Positions 1-10,978 of a stretch of 64,000 nucleotides of DNA are shown one piece after another. Position 1 is the stretch's first letter; each line of letters begins with the position of its first letter. The DNA is taken from assembly GCA_015501585.1 (NCBI GenBank), contig JADNRY010000062.1, positions 124,001-188,000 of the forward strand, read 5' to 3'. The translations under genes and the position numbers were made by a program. The DNA comes from Rhodocollybia butyracea (taxonomy: Eukaryota > Basidiomycota > Agaricomycetes > Agaricales > Omphalotaceae). Below the pieces are notes generated by a model. That model was not told the origin of the DNA. It was given only the letters and a program-made list of their open reading frames with translations, and made no database searches.

Positions 1-205
1 GGGAAGCATCCACTGGCACTCAAGCTCGCAATGGAGATACTTATTCAACTCGGGTTTGTCTGAAACGCTTACTTACCTAGTACCGCTGTACATAACTACA
101 ACTTTTACAATGTAAATGAGCGCCCATACAGGGCTATAAAGACCAGCTTCGCATCCACACGGCTATCTTTCTCCGCCAAATCTCCCATTTCTGTAAGTGA
201 AAGCA
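1..205. other. 5' flank of the first gene
   Basis: No gene is visible in this stretch. A CTATAAA-like motif lies near position 135 (sequence gctataaag), about 70 bases before the ATG at 206, and may be the TATA box of the small secreted protein gene. The left edge of the window cuts off whatever lies upstream. Confidence 0.4.
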
Positions 206-719
206 ATGTTCTTCAAACTCAGGTGCGGTTACAAGCTTCTCTGAAATTTCTCGTTGCTCACACAATGGGAGAACTGCTTACAGTCTTCTTGGTTGCTTGC
301 TTCCGTACGCAACAAGCCTCATCCTCAACACCCCGACGAGCGCAGTCGCGGGTGAGAGTATGGTCGTGAGCTGGGTTGCTGCCCCAGATGACCCGTATGC
401 ATTTTTGCCTTGCCCATGCTTCACCTTGGAGCTCATATGCCGTTATATCGCAGCAACTTTGCTCTCCTGGTCAACAATGAAGGGTTCAGCTCTCCCGTTT
501 TTTTGCCCGACGACGCGGATATCGACCCTCACGCTTCCACTGAAATCACCGTGAGTCTCGTAGACTTTCCTGCTAGGTATGTGCTCAGATGACTCCCCCC
601 GCTGATTAAATCGTTACCAACAATGTCAAAGGTCGGGCTACTTTTTGGAGGCTCGCAACACCACCGATCTGGGCATCATTTACGCCGAATCAGCTCAATT
701 TACGATGACTTCCCCTTGA
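206..719 (+). CDS. small secreted protein with a Kre9/KNH-like (Ser-Thr-rich GPI-anchored family) fold
   Basis: Four exons: 206-222, 284-394, 454-576 and 632-719, with introns of 61, 59 and 55 nt, giving about 112 residues. The start is chosen because splicing at 222/284 yields a signal peptide (MFFKLSLLGCLLPYATS). The mature part has the order seen in basidiomycete KNH-like proteins: NTPTS...AGESMVVSW, then FALLVNNEG, a DDADID stretch, and GYFLEARNTTDLG, ending AESAQFTM. These small proteins are extracellular or wall-associated. The usual long Ser/Thr tail and GPI signal are absent, so this is the short soluble form. Family membership rests on motif pattern only; the biochemical role is unknown. 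Confidence 0.7.
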
Positions 720-880
720 GTTTAACGCCAATCCCAAAGGAAGATGTTTTGTTTCTGTAACTTTAGTAACTTGAAGTAGCTTTGCAATGACGAAAAAAAC
801 AGCACCTTTCATGTACTTTCTAAGATCCTTGGCGGTATCATACACTACACCATATTACTACACCGTATACAGATACAAGC

Positions 881-3800
881 TCATAGACTCTTCAAAACTC
901 CGCCAAGGGTCTCTATCATGGTCGTACGACTGATCTTCTGTTTCTTGCTAATGCCCGATCGTAATATAGACCCACTGGAGTCGTTGTCACAATCCATGCC
1001 ATTGACCTCCTCTTCGGCCTTCCGTTTGCCCAACAAATTTGCCTCATCCTCGAGTTTCTCAAACTCCTCCAGTGCTGACCCCTTCTTCCCTTTCGTTTTT
1101 GTCGCCTTCCAATGCAAATACGCGATGCTATGCCCTACACCGGATCCGTTGTATCCAGAGGTGCTGATCAAGCTGCTGTCTACGCGTCCGGAAACGTTGA
1201 CGGGTGGAGAGGGGAACCAAAGAAGAGAACCAGTGGATGGGTCCCGAGTGAAGTGTTGGGCTTGAGAGGTAGATGAATATAAACAAAGTGCTCACAGTGG
1301 AATAACGTTAGATACTCACTAGTTTCCTTGGGTAATCTCGAAAGATCGTGCTGCGTCCCTTGCGCTGAGGCATGTACAGTCAGAGTTCGATCTGGTTTCG
1401 ACGGTTTTATAGGAGTTGATGCCAGGACTTGTGAAGTGTACTGATAGTATGGCGAATACGACTGTGCGTTGATGGATTGTTGAAATCCATTGACTTTGGA
1501 ACCAGCAACGTCGGTAGAGCCAGACCAGTCGCCCTTTGTTGGCCCTGTTCCACTACCATCCTCTGCGAAACCGCCAGGCCCTCCTCCATTAAGAAGGGAA
1601 CTCGCCCGTCTTTTCGGGTATACCGTCCTTTCGAAAGGATATACCAACTGCCTTGTAGATTTTGATAAGTTTGATGGTTGGTGATACTTATCAGATATCG
1701 ACGATACTTCCGGGGAGAGGCAAGAGTTCCAGTCCTTGATAGGAACAAAAGCAGGTTTGGTAGAAGCGCCAAGGAGGATTGAGTTTCCAGTTTGACCGCA
1801 CCGGAATGCCCTACAGCCCCTAGTATAACTATAACGCGAATTGCAGACGTATAGTGGCCATCCAGGATACCACCCCCTCTGTCCTTCAGCTAAAACCCCT
1901 CGAGGCCGGCCAAGGACATGGTCCCGAGTAGATTGGACAAAAATGGGCTCCAGGATGTCCGTTAGCGGATGGGAGGCAAACTGCGCTGTGGAAAACATCA
2001 ACATCGAGTGAGGGGTTAAGAGAGGGAAGAAAAGACTTGCTACTCTTGAACACTTCGTTCTCCCAAAACACGCGCCTTGGCGAATGGAATGTTTCTTCAG
2101 GCCGGTAATACCAGCAAGCTGTAATCCCGAATTGACCTGGACTGTCTCCTTGCATCCGCCACACTTTCCAGACCTGAGCCACGATTGGCCGCCCTGCGCC
2201 TCCACCGCCTTGTGCGGTTGCATCGCTTCCATTGGCCAGATGCACCCAATCGCCCACGCGGATAGTCCACCCTTTGTACTCGACCTTATCGAGGAAGACT
2301 CGATCCTTCATAATGATATGCATTTGTTTGGTACCCGATACGACGATTGATTGATCCTCTACTCCGGATGTCGTCACATTCGAAGGTAGATTAGTATCGA
2401 GCCTTCCGGGTGCAACACGGCGACTCGCAAAATTAGTCTCAGACGAATAAAGCGAGCCTAATCCCGCGTTGGGCCGTTCAGGAGGGTAGGGGGAAGTAAG
2501 CGCTTGATAGAGGCGCTGTCAAAACCAAGTTGGAGTTAAACCTGAAGAAAAATCGGATATCTCCCTTACCTGCAAGATCAATACCTTTGCAAACTCTTCT
2601 CTGGAACTCCCATAGGTGGATATTGGCTTACCAGAGGGGGCGGACTTGAAGGAGATATTGGTCTGCGTCGGTTCCCACCATCTGCGGCCTTTCTCGAACA
2701 AAAGCATCATGTCCTGGTCAAAAGAGATAGGATTGGGATAGGACTTGGACTTGATGCGGGCCTTACATAGATCGCTGAATTAGCTGAGTTTGTGCAAATG
2801 TTTCGCTGTAGCCTACCTCGATCGCTTTGAGGGAAATTGAGTTCTTCATACCCGTCGGTCCATCGAGCGTGTCTGGAATAACATCAAAGACAATAGCGAG
2901 ACGGTTTCCAATGGCATCCTTATGCCCTTTAACAGCATGAAATATTCCCGAATACAATTCCTATAAAAATCAGAAAAGATAAGAAAATCATGAGTAGTGA
3001 CTAACCGTATTTCCCTCCGTCAACCAACCTTGATCGCCAAAACCAGGCCATCGGGGAAGACTATCCTCCAAGTGATGCACAATAGTATCACTGTCAACGT
3101 CCAGACTGTCCTTGACCTGGACTTCATCGTCCATTCCAGCGTTAAAACTTGCGTCTGTTTCGTGTTCGGTATCGGTATCGGCGTCACTTTTATTCTCGTC
3201 CATGTCGATAGTCTCCAATACGCTCGATTGAGGGTTGAGTTCAGACTGAGACGGTTGCGGTGCCTGGAATATTTGTGGTTCGGCGCTCCTCGTTTGTCTC
3301 TGATCCTCTTCCCTCTTCAGCTGTAGCTTCGCCTCTTCCTCCAGCCTTTGCCTTTCCTCTTCTTTTTTCCTTTCTTCAGCTTCTACTTCGGGAAATGCCT
3401 TCTGTGCTGAGCCTAGCGGAGGCGAATGTGAGCGTGGCTGAGGTAGATCAGGGCGTCTTGCCCATTCAGTTTCAAGGAGCTTCTTTAACACCGCTGCATC
3501 TTTGGATATCTGGCTATCTCGTTCATTATAAAACAGCGCATTCCAAAACACCAAGCTCAGGTCTGTATACACTTCCAGAGGATCTGTATATTTATTTTCA
3601 GCAAGCGAGTCTCGGATTGGGCGTAAAGCCCGTGGATTAGGTATGATCTGGGTGTGGTTTTAGTGGCGTTCTTTGGAAGCATGAATTACTCGTACGTCGT
3701 AATACTCTTTCCAGTCAACTTTGTCCAAAAGAATTAAGAACATCCCACTCAGAACCCTTTTTCTTCCTCTTCCTGTGCCTATACCTGTGCCCCCGACTAT

Positions 3801-3902
3801 TTCACCAGCTTTCCCTTGTCGGTTTGGAGGAACAGCGACAGCTGTGAGGATATTTTCGATAACAGAAGATATTGATGCCTTCTGAGAAGGGGTTATGGCC
3901 AT
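881..3902 (-). CDS. RSC1/RSC2-like chromatin remodelling subunit (bromodomains + BAH)
   Basis: Seven exons on the minus strand: 3696-3902, 3006-3647, 2817-2960, 2570-2761, 2044-2515, 1320-1985 and 881-1260. The phases close to a 900-residue protein. Residues ~1-120 form a bromodomain (DWKEYYD-IIPNPRALR, then NALFYNERDSQI). Next comes a Glu/Arg-rich coiled-coil and acidic linker, then a second, more divergent bromodomain (KAIEARIKSKSYPNPISFDQDM, then TYGSSREEF). A BAH domain follows (GWTIRVGDWVHL ... ITACWYYRPEETFHSPRRVFWENEVF). The C-terminal third is Ser/Gly/Pro-rich and ends with a basic stretch, GKRKAEEE...SKKQK. This order matches Rsc1/Rsc2 of the RSC SWI/SNF-type remodeller, which binds acetylated nucleosomes in the nucleus. 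Which paralog it is cannot be told from sequence alone. Confidence 0.85.
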
Positions 3903-4297
3903 AGCGGGCTTAGGATAAATAAATGCGATGGAAGGAAGCAGTTACAGGTAGAGGTTTCGCGTGTACGACTGCTGGAAACGCGAAAATGTTCGAACGCGAC
4001 GAGAGGAAGAGGAGAAAAAGCAAGCGTGCTATCTTATCTTAGATAAGCCACATAGCTATATTTGATCTAGTTTGAACTTTTTGTGGGCCGAAGAACTCCG
4101 TATCTTCTCAGCAGATTGGGTCTGGAGGGTTTGCAGCTTATATTTGGCTGGTAAGACATATATAAGGGAAGATGAAAGTACAATATGTAACACGAAGAAA
4201 AACAACCATCGTTACAGTCATGGAAGTACGTTGGTTAATAAATATACGTATGGAAAAGGTCCCGGCATCCAAGCTGCAAGAGACAGACGCACATGGT
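3903..4297. other. intergenic: promoter side of the RSC-like gene and 3' side of the Rab gene
   Basis: Both neighbours are on the minus strand, so this holds the upstream region of the RSC1/2-like gene and the 3' untranslated part of the Rab11 gene. No further coding or repeat signal was seen. Confidence 0.5.
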
Positions 4298-5428
4298 CTA
4301 ACAGCACTTGCTACCCTGGTTTGCGTTAGCATCCACACTAGGTCCAACGCTGATGCTGGGTCCAGGGTCGACGACATCTTTCGTCGATGACTCAAGCGAT
4401 TTGCTTGATACAATACGATAGATATCTGAAGATAGACCTTTGAGTATCCTTTATGTGGACATGGCCTTGTTCACGCACCTGTGAGGATGGTTTGGAAAGC
4501 GGATTCTACATTCGAAGCGTCCAGCGCTGATGTCTCGATGAATGACAGACCGTTCTCAGCTAGGGTAAAGCGTTCATGAGACAAAGGTACAGATTTTCGT
4601 CAAATGTTCAAAACGCACAAGAAAACGCCTTTGCCTCCTCCGTTGGTACGGCCCGTAGGTGTTTCAAATCACTCTTGTTTCCTACTAGCATGATAACAAT
4701 GTTGGAATCGGCGTGATCCCGCAGTTCCTTCAGCCACCGAGTGACATTGACGTATGTTGCATGTTTGGCGATATCATACACCAATAAAGCACCAACAGCA
4801 CCTCGGTAGTAGCTAAACAGCAATAGCTGTGTGAGCAAAGAGAACTCAAGAAAAGAAGATTCCAAAAACTGACGCAGATGTGATTGCACGATAACGCTCT
4901 TGACCGGCTGATTCGAAACAACAAGAAGAGTCAGAAACAACGAGTAAGGAGAGAAACTTGAGGCTATGTGAGATGGTCCGACCGTTCGACCGTTTCCCCC
5001 GCCGAGCCAGGAAGAAAAAATAACGATGCTTACCTGTATCCCAGATTTGTGCTTTGACTGTCTTTCCATCGACATTAATTGACCTAGTGGCGAACTCAAC
5101 ACCAATGGTAGACTTTGACTCGAGATTGAACTCGTTGCGAGTGAATCGCGAAAGCACTGGGCGATATAAAGGAATTATGAGTTTGTTGGTCATGGAAGGA
5201 CGATGAAGTTAGATGTAAAGGGTGAACACATACAGTTTCTATGAGATTGAAGACAGATGAGCATTCATCGAACGAAGGGGAAAGCAAAAGACGTACGATT
5301 TTCCGACACCGGAATCTCCGATGAGAACCACCTAGTGTTTATAAAGAGAAATGAGTATAAAGAATGCCGGTAGCAAAATTTGTTATATTAACCTTGAAAA
5401 GATAGTCGTAATTGCTGCCTTCAGTCAT
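4298..5428 (-). CDS. Rab11/Ypt31-type small GTPase
   Basis: Eight exons: 5393-5428, 5297-5331, 5234-5238, 5034-5156, 4874-4907, 4619-4812, 4479-4559 and 4298-4425. They sum to 636 nt, or 211 residues, the usual Rab11 length. All G motifs are present: P-loop GDSGVGKSN, switch [30 protein letters not shown] and ETSAL. The protein ends GSKCC, the double-cysteine geranylgeranylation signal. Rab11/Ypt31 GTPases drive trafficking from recycling endosome or trans-Golgi to the plasma membrane. The third exon is only 5 nt (AAACT); without it the P-loop lysine-serine cannot be joined in frame to [10 protein letters not shown]. Family call is firm; the exact ortholog name is inferred. Confidence 0.93.
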
Positions 5429-6416
5429 GGTAGTTGGGATTGTAAGAAATGGCTTGGTAGTTTAGTGAAGGTAATGAAACACGTTGAGCGGCTGTGCCAT
5501 TTTACCGCCGAGTAGGCGCTTATACGTCAGACCAGTTTTTTATTCGTTTCCTCCGTTGGAGAGAACCATTCTGATGTCGTTGTACGGATTTCAGTCGCGG
5601 ATCCAGAGTATGCAGCTCAAAGTACTGGCTTAACTATGCGGTATCTCTCTGAGATGAGCAACATTCCTCTTCCTCGTATCATCTGCTATAACCTTTTAAC
5701 GCAAACCATGGACGCCCCACATTGTTACCACTAAAGCGGAAGGAATACCTCCCGGATGAAATGTCGGACGTTCAGAATGCTATCTTAGGCCAGGTGGTGT
5801 AAACTATCCTTGAGATTATTATCTCATCGTTTCAACACAATTGAAGGGAAATGGTCTGTGTTTGGTGCTGCTTGGTATCATGCAGAGCTCTGGTGGATGC
5901 CCTCGCTCATTCATTCGCTCTATGACAACTCTTTCGACAAAGATGGTCTCCCCTCCTGCATCCCGACTCCGGCACACAACATCCTTTAAAGCTTTATCAT
6001 TGATGCGCAATCGGCCCGTCCTCAGATCAGCTTGAGTGCCAATGCTAAAAATCTCCTAGATGTATAAACGATGGTAGGCTGTTCATCCGCGTGAACAGTG
6101 CGTCAGACATTGTGAGGTCAGATATGCGGTCACAAGTGGTATTTCGAAGTTGGAGAGGGAGTGAAGGAAGCTTCCACCTCAAAGATTGAAAGGGCAGCCA
6201 TGTTGATTTGATCGGTGTGCGTTTATATTGTTCTATGCGCCCAATGCACTATACTACTAGTACTACATAGTTCAATATCCACTCAAACAAGACATTCATG
6301 GGATATCGACGCCTTATCTGGCCCATCCCTTCCATGATGATCATGCGAGCATCTGGTCCATCCCGGGCCGTATACGCAATGTGCGAAATCCACAAACTAC
6401 TCTCTTCTCATTAACC
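5429..6416. other. intergenic region, no supported gene
   Basis: This separates the divergently transcribed Rab11 gene and the mutarotase-like gene and must hold both promoters. Short open stretches occur on both strands around 5820-6035, but none shows a family motif, plausible splice context or start. I see nothing else in it. Confidence 0.5.
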
Positions 6417-6887
6417 ATGCCAGTCCCTCACACAAAAAGAATTTGCCAGATAATCAAGGTGAAAATGATTAAGAAAACCTCCAGCCGTTACTGATAACAA
6501 CTCTAGCTCAAGCCCTCTGCGGTCGACGAATATAAAGCTATTCATGCTGCCGTTTGGCCTGGAGTTCTCGTTGCTTTGGAGCGAGCTCATATAGTGGACT
6601 ATTCAATCAATTATTATCCTCCACTGCAGCTGCTCATTGCTACAATGAAGTACACTGGCTCCGATTATGAAGCCGATATGAAGAAAGTGTCAGAGGATCC
6701 AGAGACCCAAAAGTGGTGGTCTATGACTGACGGTATGCAGGAGAGCTTTGTGGAAGGTGCTGAAGGAAGTGGAAAGGAAATACCTTGGTGGACGGTAAGG
6801 TTCTGTTTCAAAGGTCTGGACATAATACATGAACCCATCTAACAGGAGGTCGAAGAAGTCTTTCGCTTTGAAGGAACTACAAAGTAA
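6417..6887 (+). CDS. L-rhamnose mutarotase-like protein (RhaM/DUF718 family)
   Basis: Three exons, 6417-6458, 6507-6794 and 6846-6887 (introns of 48 and 51 nt), encode 123 residues, close to the ~104-residue bacterial RhaM plus a short N-terminal extension. The recognisable core reads YKAIHAAVWPGVLVALERA, then DYSI, YEADMKKVSEDPETQKWW and a final PWWTEVEEVFRFEG. The His of HAAVWP, the NYSI-like strand and the QKWW block are hallmarks of the family, which interconverts alpha and beta anomers of L-rhamnose or related sugars in a dimeric alpha/beta barrel. Fungal members are usually annotated only as rhamnose mutarotase-like, so the sugar handled here is unknown. No sugar-catabolism gene lies nearby. 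Confidence 0.85.
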
Positions 6888-8120
6888 ACTCGCACTTTGT
6901 GAAGTTAATCAGCTGTTTATCCAGCAAAGACAAATCACTAGGCAAACGCGAATCCCGATCACTGAGCAGGCACAAGACAACTTGTCTACCAAAGCTCTTG
7001 CAAGAGATAAAGGTTGAATACACAGGCATTTTGACTTGCGTGTGGTAAGGCCCTCGTTAGCAACTAAAATCTTGTGGCAACACCTTCGAACTTGAAGACA
7101 TAAATCAACACTTGCATTGTTGTTCTTTCGGTAGACGAATAGGCGGGACATACTGCTACAAATCATATGAATTATGAATGTCAGCATCGCGATCGTGTAA
7201 TATGAACATCGCTTTAGCGTTCCTTTCTCTATCGCACAATCTGTGGAAGCCAGGAGAACATGAGTGTTTCACCGCAATTACTTCGGGCTGGTACGAATAT
7301 GATTCTATGAAAAGTTATTAAGCTCGCTTAGGCTTGCCGAGGTCGAGTCTGTCTATGGGAGACATTAAACAAATGAAAGGTTGGGCTGTTCGTCCATGAC
7401 AAGAATCACACGCGCTGACTAGACCATGTTATCTTCTGAACAGTGAGACATTAACCCCGCTAGCAATGAAGACAACTGACGGTGGTGGTGGTCAGCTGGC
7501 ACTACTACGGCGGCAGCGCCGATGATGGGTACAGTGAGACTATCTAATGGACGAAACGAAGCATAAATTTGATAGGCCGCCGCCTAGGATGGTGAGTGCA
7601 CCGAGTGCACACGTGAGTATCCTTACTTACGATCACTGGTACTGTTTACTGATGAACTATACAGAGCTCAACCACTGATTATGATCATTCCCTTGAATTT
7701 GTATACTACTACGGCTGTCGCGGATTCGAAGTGTAACAGGCAGCTTTCCGAGCTATATCTAGAAAAAAATGTCAGGACGCTGGCAGCGATTTGAAACAGT
7801 CAACTTGTACTACGACTTTGCATGATCCGAGTTCATTCCGTTCAACTGGTGAAAAAATAAACGTGTGCTACCCGTTTGCTAGCTGATTATTTTCATCGTT
7901 TCTCATAGGTCTATTATTCAAAGTGCGGAGTCTCAGATCGCATTGCAACATCTACACTGTTTATTTTGGTAGGATGATGCTTGGTTATTCCTATAAATGA
8001 ACCCTGCGCCTTCGCTGTTCTCAAGTACGACTGGTCGTTCGTTCCGCTTTCTCGCTAGCAGGTCTAGCACATCCAAAGCACATCGTTCCCCACCTCTACA
8101 ACTTTCTCGACTTAAGTTCG
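6888..8120. other. upstream region of the secreted-protein gene, no gene seen
   Basis: From about 6946 onward this is the left part of duplicated segment copy 1 and aligns by eye to 10908-11805. It holds only short unconvincing open frames. A TATA-like element is listed separately. Confidence 0.5.
7991..8000 (+). promoter_or_regulatory. TATA-like element of the secreted-protein gene
   Basis: The motif ctataaatga lies about 120 bases before the ATG at 8121. The same motif is preserved at 11691-11700 in copy 2, at a similar distance from its start codon, despite divergence all around it. Conservation supports a promoter role; this is inference. Confidence 0.4.
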
Positions 8121-9707
8121 ATGAAATCCATACTTGGTGTTCAACCCTTCAGGGTTCCCTTTTTGCTACAGTACATCGCCGTGACTCTCTTCATTCGTGG
8201 AACCCTGGCAGTTCCACTCAATCTAGGAGAGACTAACACCCTAGTTGTGGATCTGAGCCTCGTTTCCACTGGAACCGAATTGGACTTTTCTTCAATAGAT
8301 AGTGATTGGGATATCGATCACACTGCACACCTCGTTCCGCTGACACCATCCTATCTCGTTTGCTCCCCCAACGCGCCGTGTCGTCTTCCTCCGTCTTCTT
8401 CCGACTCAGACATTGCGATCCGGGGCAGTGGCCATATGACTGTCCATCGCAGAGGCAAACCCGGGGAAGCTGCGCAAAAGGCTGGGAAGGGAATGAAGAC
8501 AGCGGCGAAGGTCTTGGGCCAAGTAGCTCAAGCGGCAAATGAAATCCCTGAAGTGGGACCACTCATTGCAGCCGCTGTAAAAGTGATCGAAGTATTGCTG
8601 AAAATACTTGGGGGCATCATCGAGGAGCTGGGGAAATTGGAGGCGGAGGCAGCAAAGGTCAGTGGGTTTAATTTCATAAAAGGCTTACATTTACCAATCA
8701 ACTACTGTTTTCTCTTGGTTTAGCAACGGTTTGTATCTTTATACAGATCCGCTCGATGGTTCTGATGCTGTTCACTCAGTTCAAGATTTACGGAGGAGAC
8801 AGTAACGAGGACAGCCAAACGTATGAATAATAATATCTATATCTCGCTGAAAAAAAATCTGATTCCGTTCAGAGCACCCTGGATGGTTTTGCATTATTAT
8901 GAACACCAAATTTCAGCATGAACATCTTTTCCAAGGTGATGAACACCATGATTGGTCTCACAGAACTACCCATGTCAACACCGTACGTTGTTCATCTTTA
9001 TTCCGACAGTACCCACCTTCAAATTCTTCTTCCTTAGGTTAAAGGGTCATATACTTATGAGGTTTATACTGGTGTGTCCCGCGTACTTTGAAAATGTACA
9101 GGGTTGCAGACCTCTACCAAACATAGCTCGTGCTGGGGTCTTTGTGAACTATGGCGATGGCGGATGGGAGAACGTGAGTGCCCTAAGGTTTCGACTTGAT
9201 CATTTGGGTCTCATCTCCAAAAGTGGGCATACGTGCCTAGTTGGCAGAGCGACCATAAGCTCGTAGCATCAGGATGGCAAAACCACACGCTCCAGTAGTG
9301 AGTCGGATTACCTTCTCACAATACATGTGTGCGTACTGACTGGTCAACCTGTCTTTTACAGTACAGGAGGCGCCCCCCAAAATCGTCCCAAGCACGGACA
9401 ATGTAGTCTACATATTTTTGAAGACCAACCTACTAAACGCTTGATCGTTATCGTCAAGGACGACGCTGGAGTTATCATCGGTTTTACTACAAACGCTGAT
9501 CCAACAAGTAAAGCCGGGGTGCAAGTTCATAGCCAGTTAACTGGTGTGGTCTCGATCACCGCAGATAAAACGGACAAACTTACTTTCCATGCACCTGAAG
9601 ATACTTGGACTACTGACCGTTGTGGCACTCGAGGAGATTATAAGAACAAATCCAGACAATTGGACTGCAAATTTAAGTGCACTAAGTTTACCGCTCCCCA
9701 TCATTAG
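8121..9707 (+). CDS. unrecognised secreted protein with a processed-looking pro-region and helical segment
   Basis: Best model has seven exons: 8121-8657, 8747-8801, 8873-8982, 9038-9061, 9102-9173, 9224-9294 and 9362-9707, giving 404 residues. The splice choices also open the frame in the diverged copy at 11806, which supports them. The 40-nt intron 9062-9101 is the least certain. A signal peptide ends near TLA-VPL. An acidic Ser-rich pro-region follows and finishes with HRR, a candidate Kex2-type cleavage site. Next is a Gly/Ala/Lys helical stretch (KAGKGMKTAAKVLGQVAQA) and a hydrophobic amphipathic helix (PLIAAAVKVIEVLLKILGG). The C-terminal half is probably beta-rich and Cys-containing (ARAGVFVNYGDGGWENW, GFTTNADPTSKAG, CKFKCTKF). 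I do not recognise the family. A cell-surface or defence protein is possible, but no function is supported. Confidence 0.65.
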
Positions 9708-9907
9708 GGAGAGAGCTTATAAGTGTTAACGTTCAAATAGGCTGTCGGGGGTAGGTAAGTCGACCTTCGTGGTTTAAAGAAAGTATCGTGACTGAAGACT
9801 GTGTACAGAGAGACCGGTTTATTAGCCAGATTTGGATTTCAGTAGTACTAGTGTTCTATTCTATTCGATCACACTATCCCTATGCGTTCTTTCCCAGCGT
9901 AGCGTCC
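9708..9907. other. shared 3' flank between convergent genes of copy 1
   Basis: About 200 bases between the secreted-protein gene and the convergent minus-strand pseudogene. It aligns to 27637-27831 in copy 2. No further signal seen. Confidence 0.4.
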
Positions 9908-10489
9908 TTAATTCGGCATAATGATCCTCAATCCCACATACTCACACGTGCTTCTACACTGCCACAGTCCTTTTATATATACGTTTCGTCGAACGAGAAT
10001 CTGACAACTGGTAACAGCGATTCTGCCTCCCAAAATTTCCTTTCCGTTAAATCTAGTCTCCGTATAAGTAATCCCCTCTTCCTCTACGTCCAAGTCCGTA
10101 AACTCCAAACAAGCAAATAGCGGTAAAAGCTCCCTACTACCTTTAGTCCCTTCTATTTTCCAGTGATCCCATTGCCCCTTCCCTCCGCGATAACGCTGCT
10201 GTATATAATCAAGCAAATCTGGGTCTTCGACTGCATACTGAGGTGCACCCCAAACTTTGACATGAGCGCACTTGGCGTAGGCGACAATTATAGCGCAGTT
10301 GCTCGGTTGCTCCATGGGAATGGTTCACTGCAACAGGGAGATTTCAACTGGGTCAGTAGATATGAGATAATTATGGGATTCAGAAGTATTCTTTTTCTCC
10401 TCAGGCTCCCCCGACTCTGATGAGGATTTCTCCGATAGAGTGGCAGTGTTGTTTGGCTGGGGGTGTTAATAGACAAAGTAAAATGGGTG
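9908..10489 (-). pseudogene. truncated copy of the unrecognised gene at 27832-28618
   Basis: The minus strand aligns well with the intact copy (AYAKCAHVKVWGAPQYAVEDP and DLLDYIQQR are shared), but it is broken in several ways. The first exon with the start codon is missing because homology stops near 10489. A glutamine codon has become TAA near 10470. A 2-nt deletion shifts the frame before the AYAKC block. The frame is lost again after EEEGI, and the original stop codon is changed. No functional product is expected. Its partner in copy 2 has stayed intact. Confidence 0.8.
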
Positions 10490-10907
10490 GTCGAGCTTGC
10501 TGTGGTGTGGCTGTGTGGGGCCCTTGTGGGACCCCACCCAACAGTGGAGCCAAGTATAAATCTATCTCTATCTATCTGTATTCAATATTGACATCCAATG
10601 GTCATCCCAAAGCATCCCAACTTATTGAACAATTTGAAAATTGATGGTCCTGCCACACCTCCCAGTAGCTCCCAGTCCTGGTTCCTTGCACCATTGCCAA
10701 CATCAGAGATGTGACCTGTATTGAGACGATAGCTGAGCTTACCGTGCAAGGAGACTATCTCCCAGCACATCCAGGACTGCACCTGACCGTACCTCTTCCA
10801 TGACAGAATGCAATTTAATGAGGACAACACTTGTACCCTTCATGTACCCGTCCTTGCAGGCCTTAAATAGCTCAATTGCATTACAGTTCTGAGTAAACCT
10901 ACCAGGA
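10490..10907. other. spacer between the two duplicated segments, with an unrecognised coding-like remnant
   Basis: This stretch belongs to neither copy of the duplication. On the minus strand, 10739-10933 reads NCNAIELFKACKDGYMKGTS and then VVLIKLHSVMEEV. This has protein-like composition and is followed by a consensus-like GTAAGC donor near 10740. I could not assign it to a family; a remnant of a multicopy gene or transposon is the likeliest explanation. Short ctat repeats lie at 10559-10578. Confidence 0.35.
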
Positions 10908-10954
10908 AAACGCGAATCCTGATCACTGAGCAACCCCTACGAGCCGACCCCTGA

Positions 10955-10978
10955 CCCCCTAACCCCTAAACCCTAACC
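10955..10978. repeat. interstitial telomere-like repeat
   Basis: The sequence holds three imperfect CCCTAA-type units in a row (ccccctaa, cccctaaa, ccctaacc), matching the TTAGGG telomere repeat of fungi read on the other strand. It lies inside a ~63-bp insert bounded by two copies of gatcactgag (10921-10930 and 10984-10993), where copy 1 has a single copy and no insert. The pattern fits a break healed with telomeric sequence; this is inference. Confidence 0.6.

Larger units (their letters stand above)
6946..10488. repeat. segmental duplication, copy 1
   Basis: This ~3.54-kb stretch matches 10908-28398 once the retrotransposon there is removed. Landmarks at both ends agree: the left end has aaacgcgaatcc followed by gatcactgag in both copies, and the right end has tagacaaagtaaaatggg against tagacaaagtagaatggg. 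Each copy holds a secreted-protein gene on the plus strand and an unrecognised gene on the minus strand. Divergence is clearly visible, with many substitutions and small indels in both coding and flanking DNA, so the duplication is not recent. The two copies lie in direct orientation, about 420 bases apart. Confidence 0.85.

Noticed and set aside
5819..6035. Small genes on both strands upstream of the mutarotase-like gene
   Set aside because: Overlapping antisense frames of ~60 codons without motif, splice signals or conservation evidence.
8724..8746. A tiny exon (CAACG) before the second exon of the secreted-protein gene
   Set aside because: It would require an 18-nt intron and breaks the frame shared with copy 2; splicing directly to 8747 fits both copies.
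10739..10933. The minus-strand protein-like fragment as a transposase
   Set aside because: Composition looks coding, but no catalytic or DNA-binding motif is visible; kept only as an unrecognised remnant.
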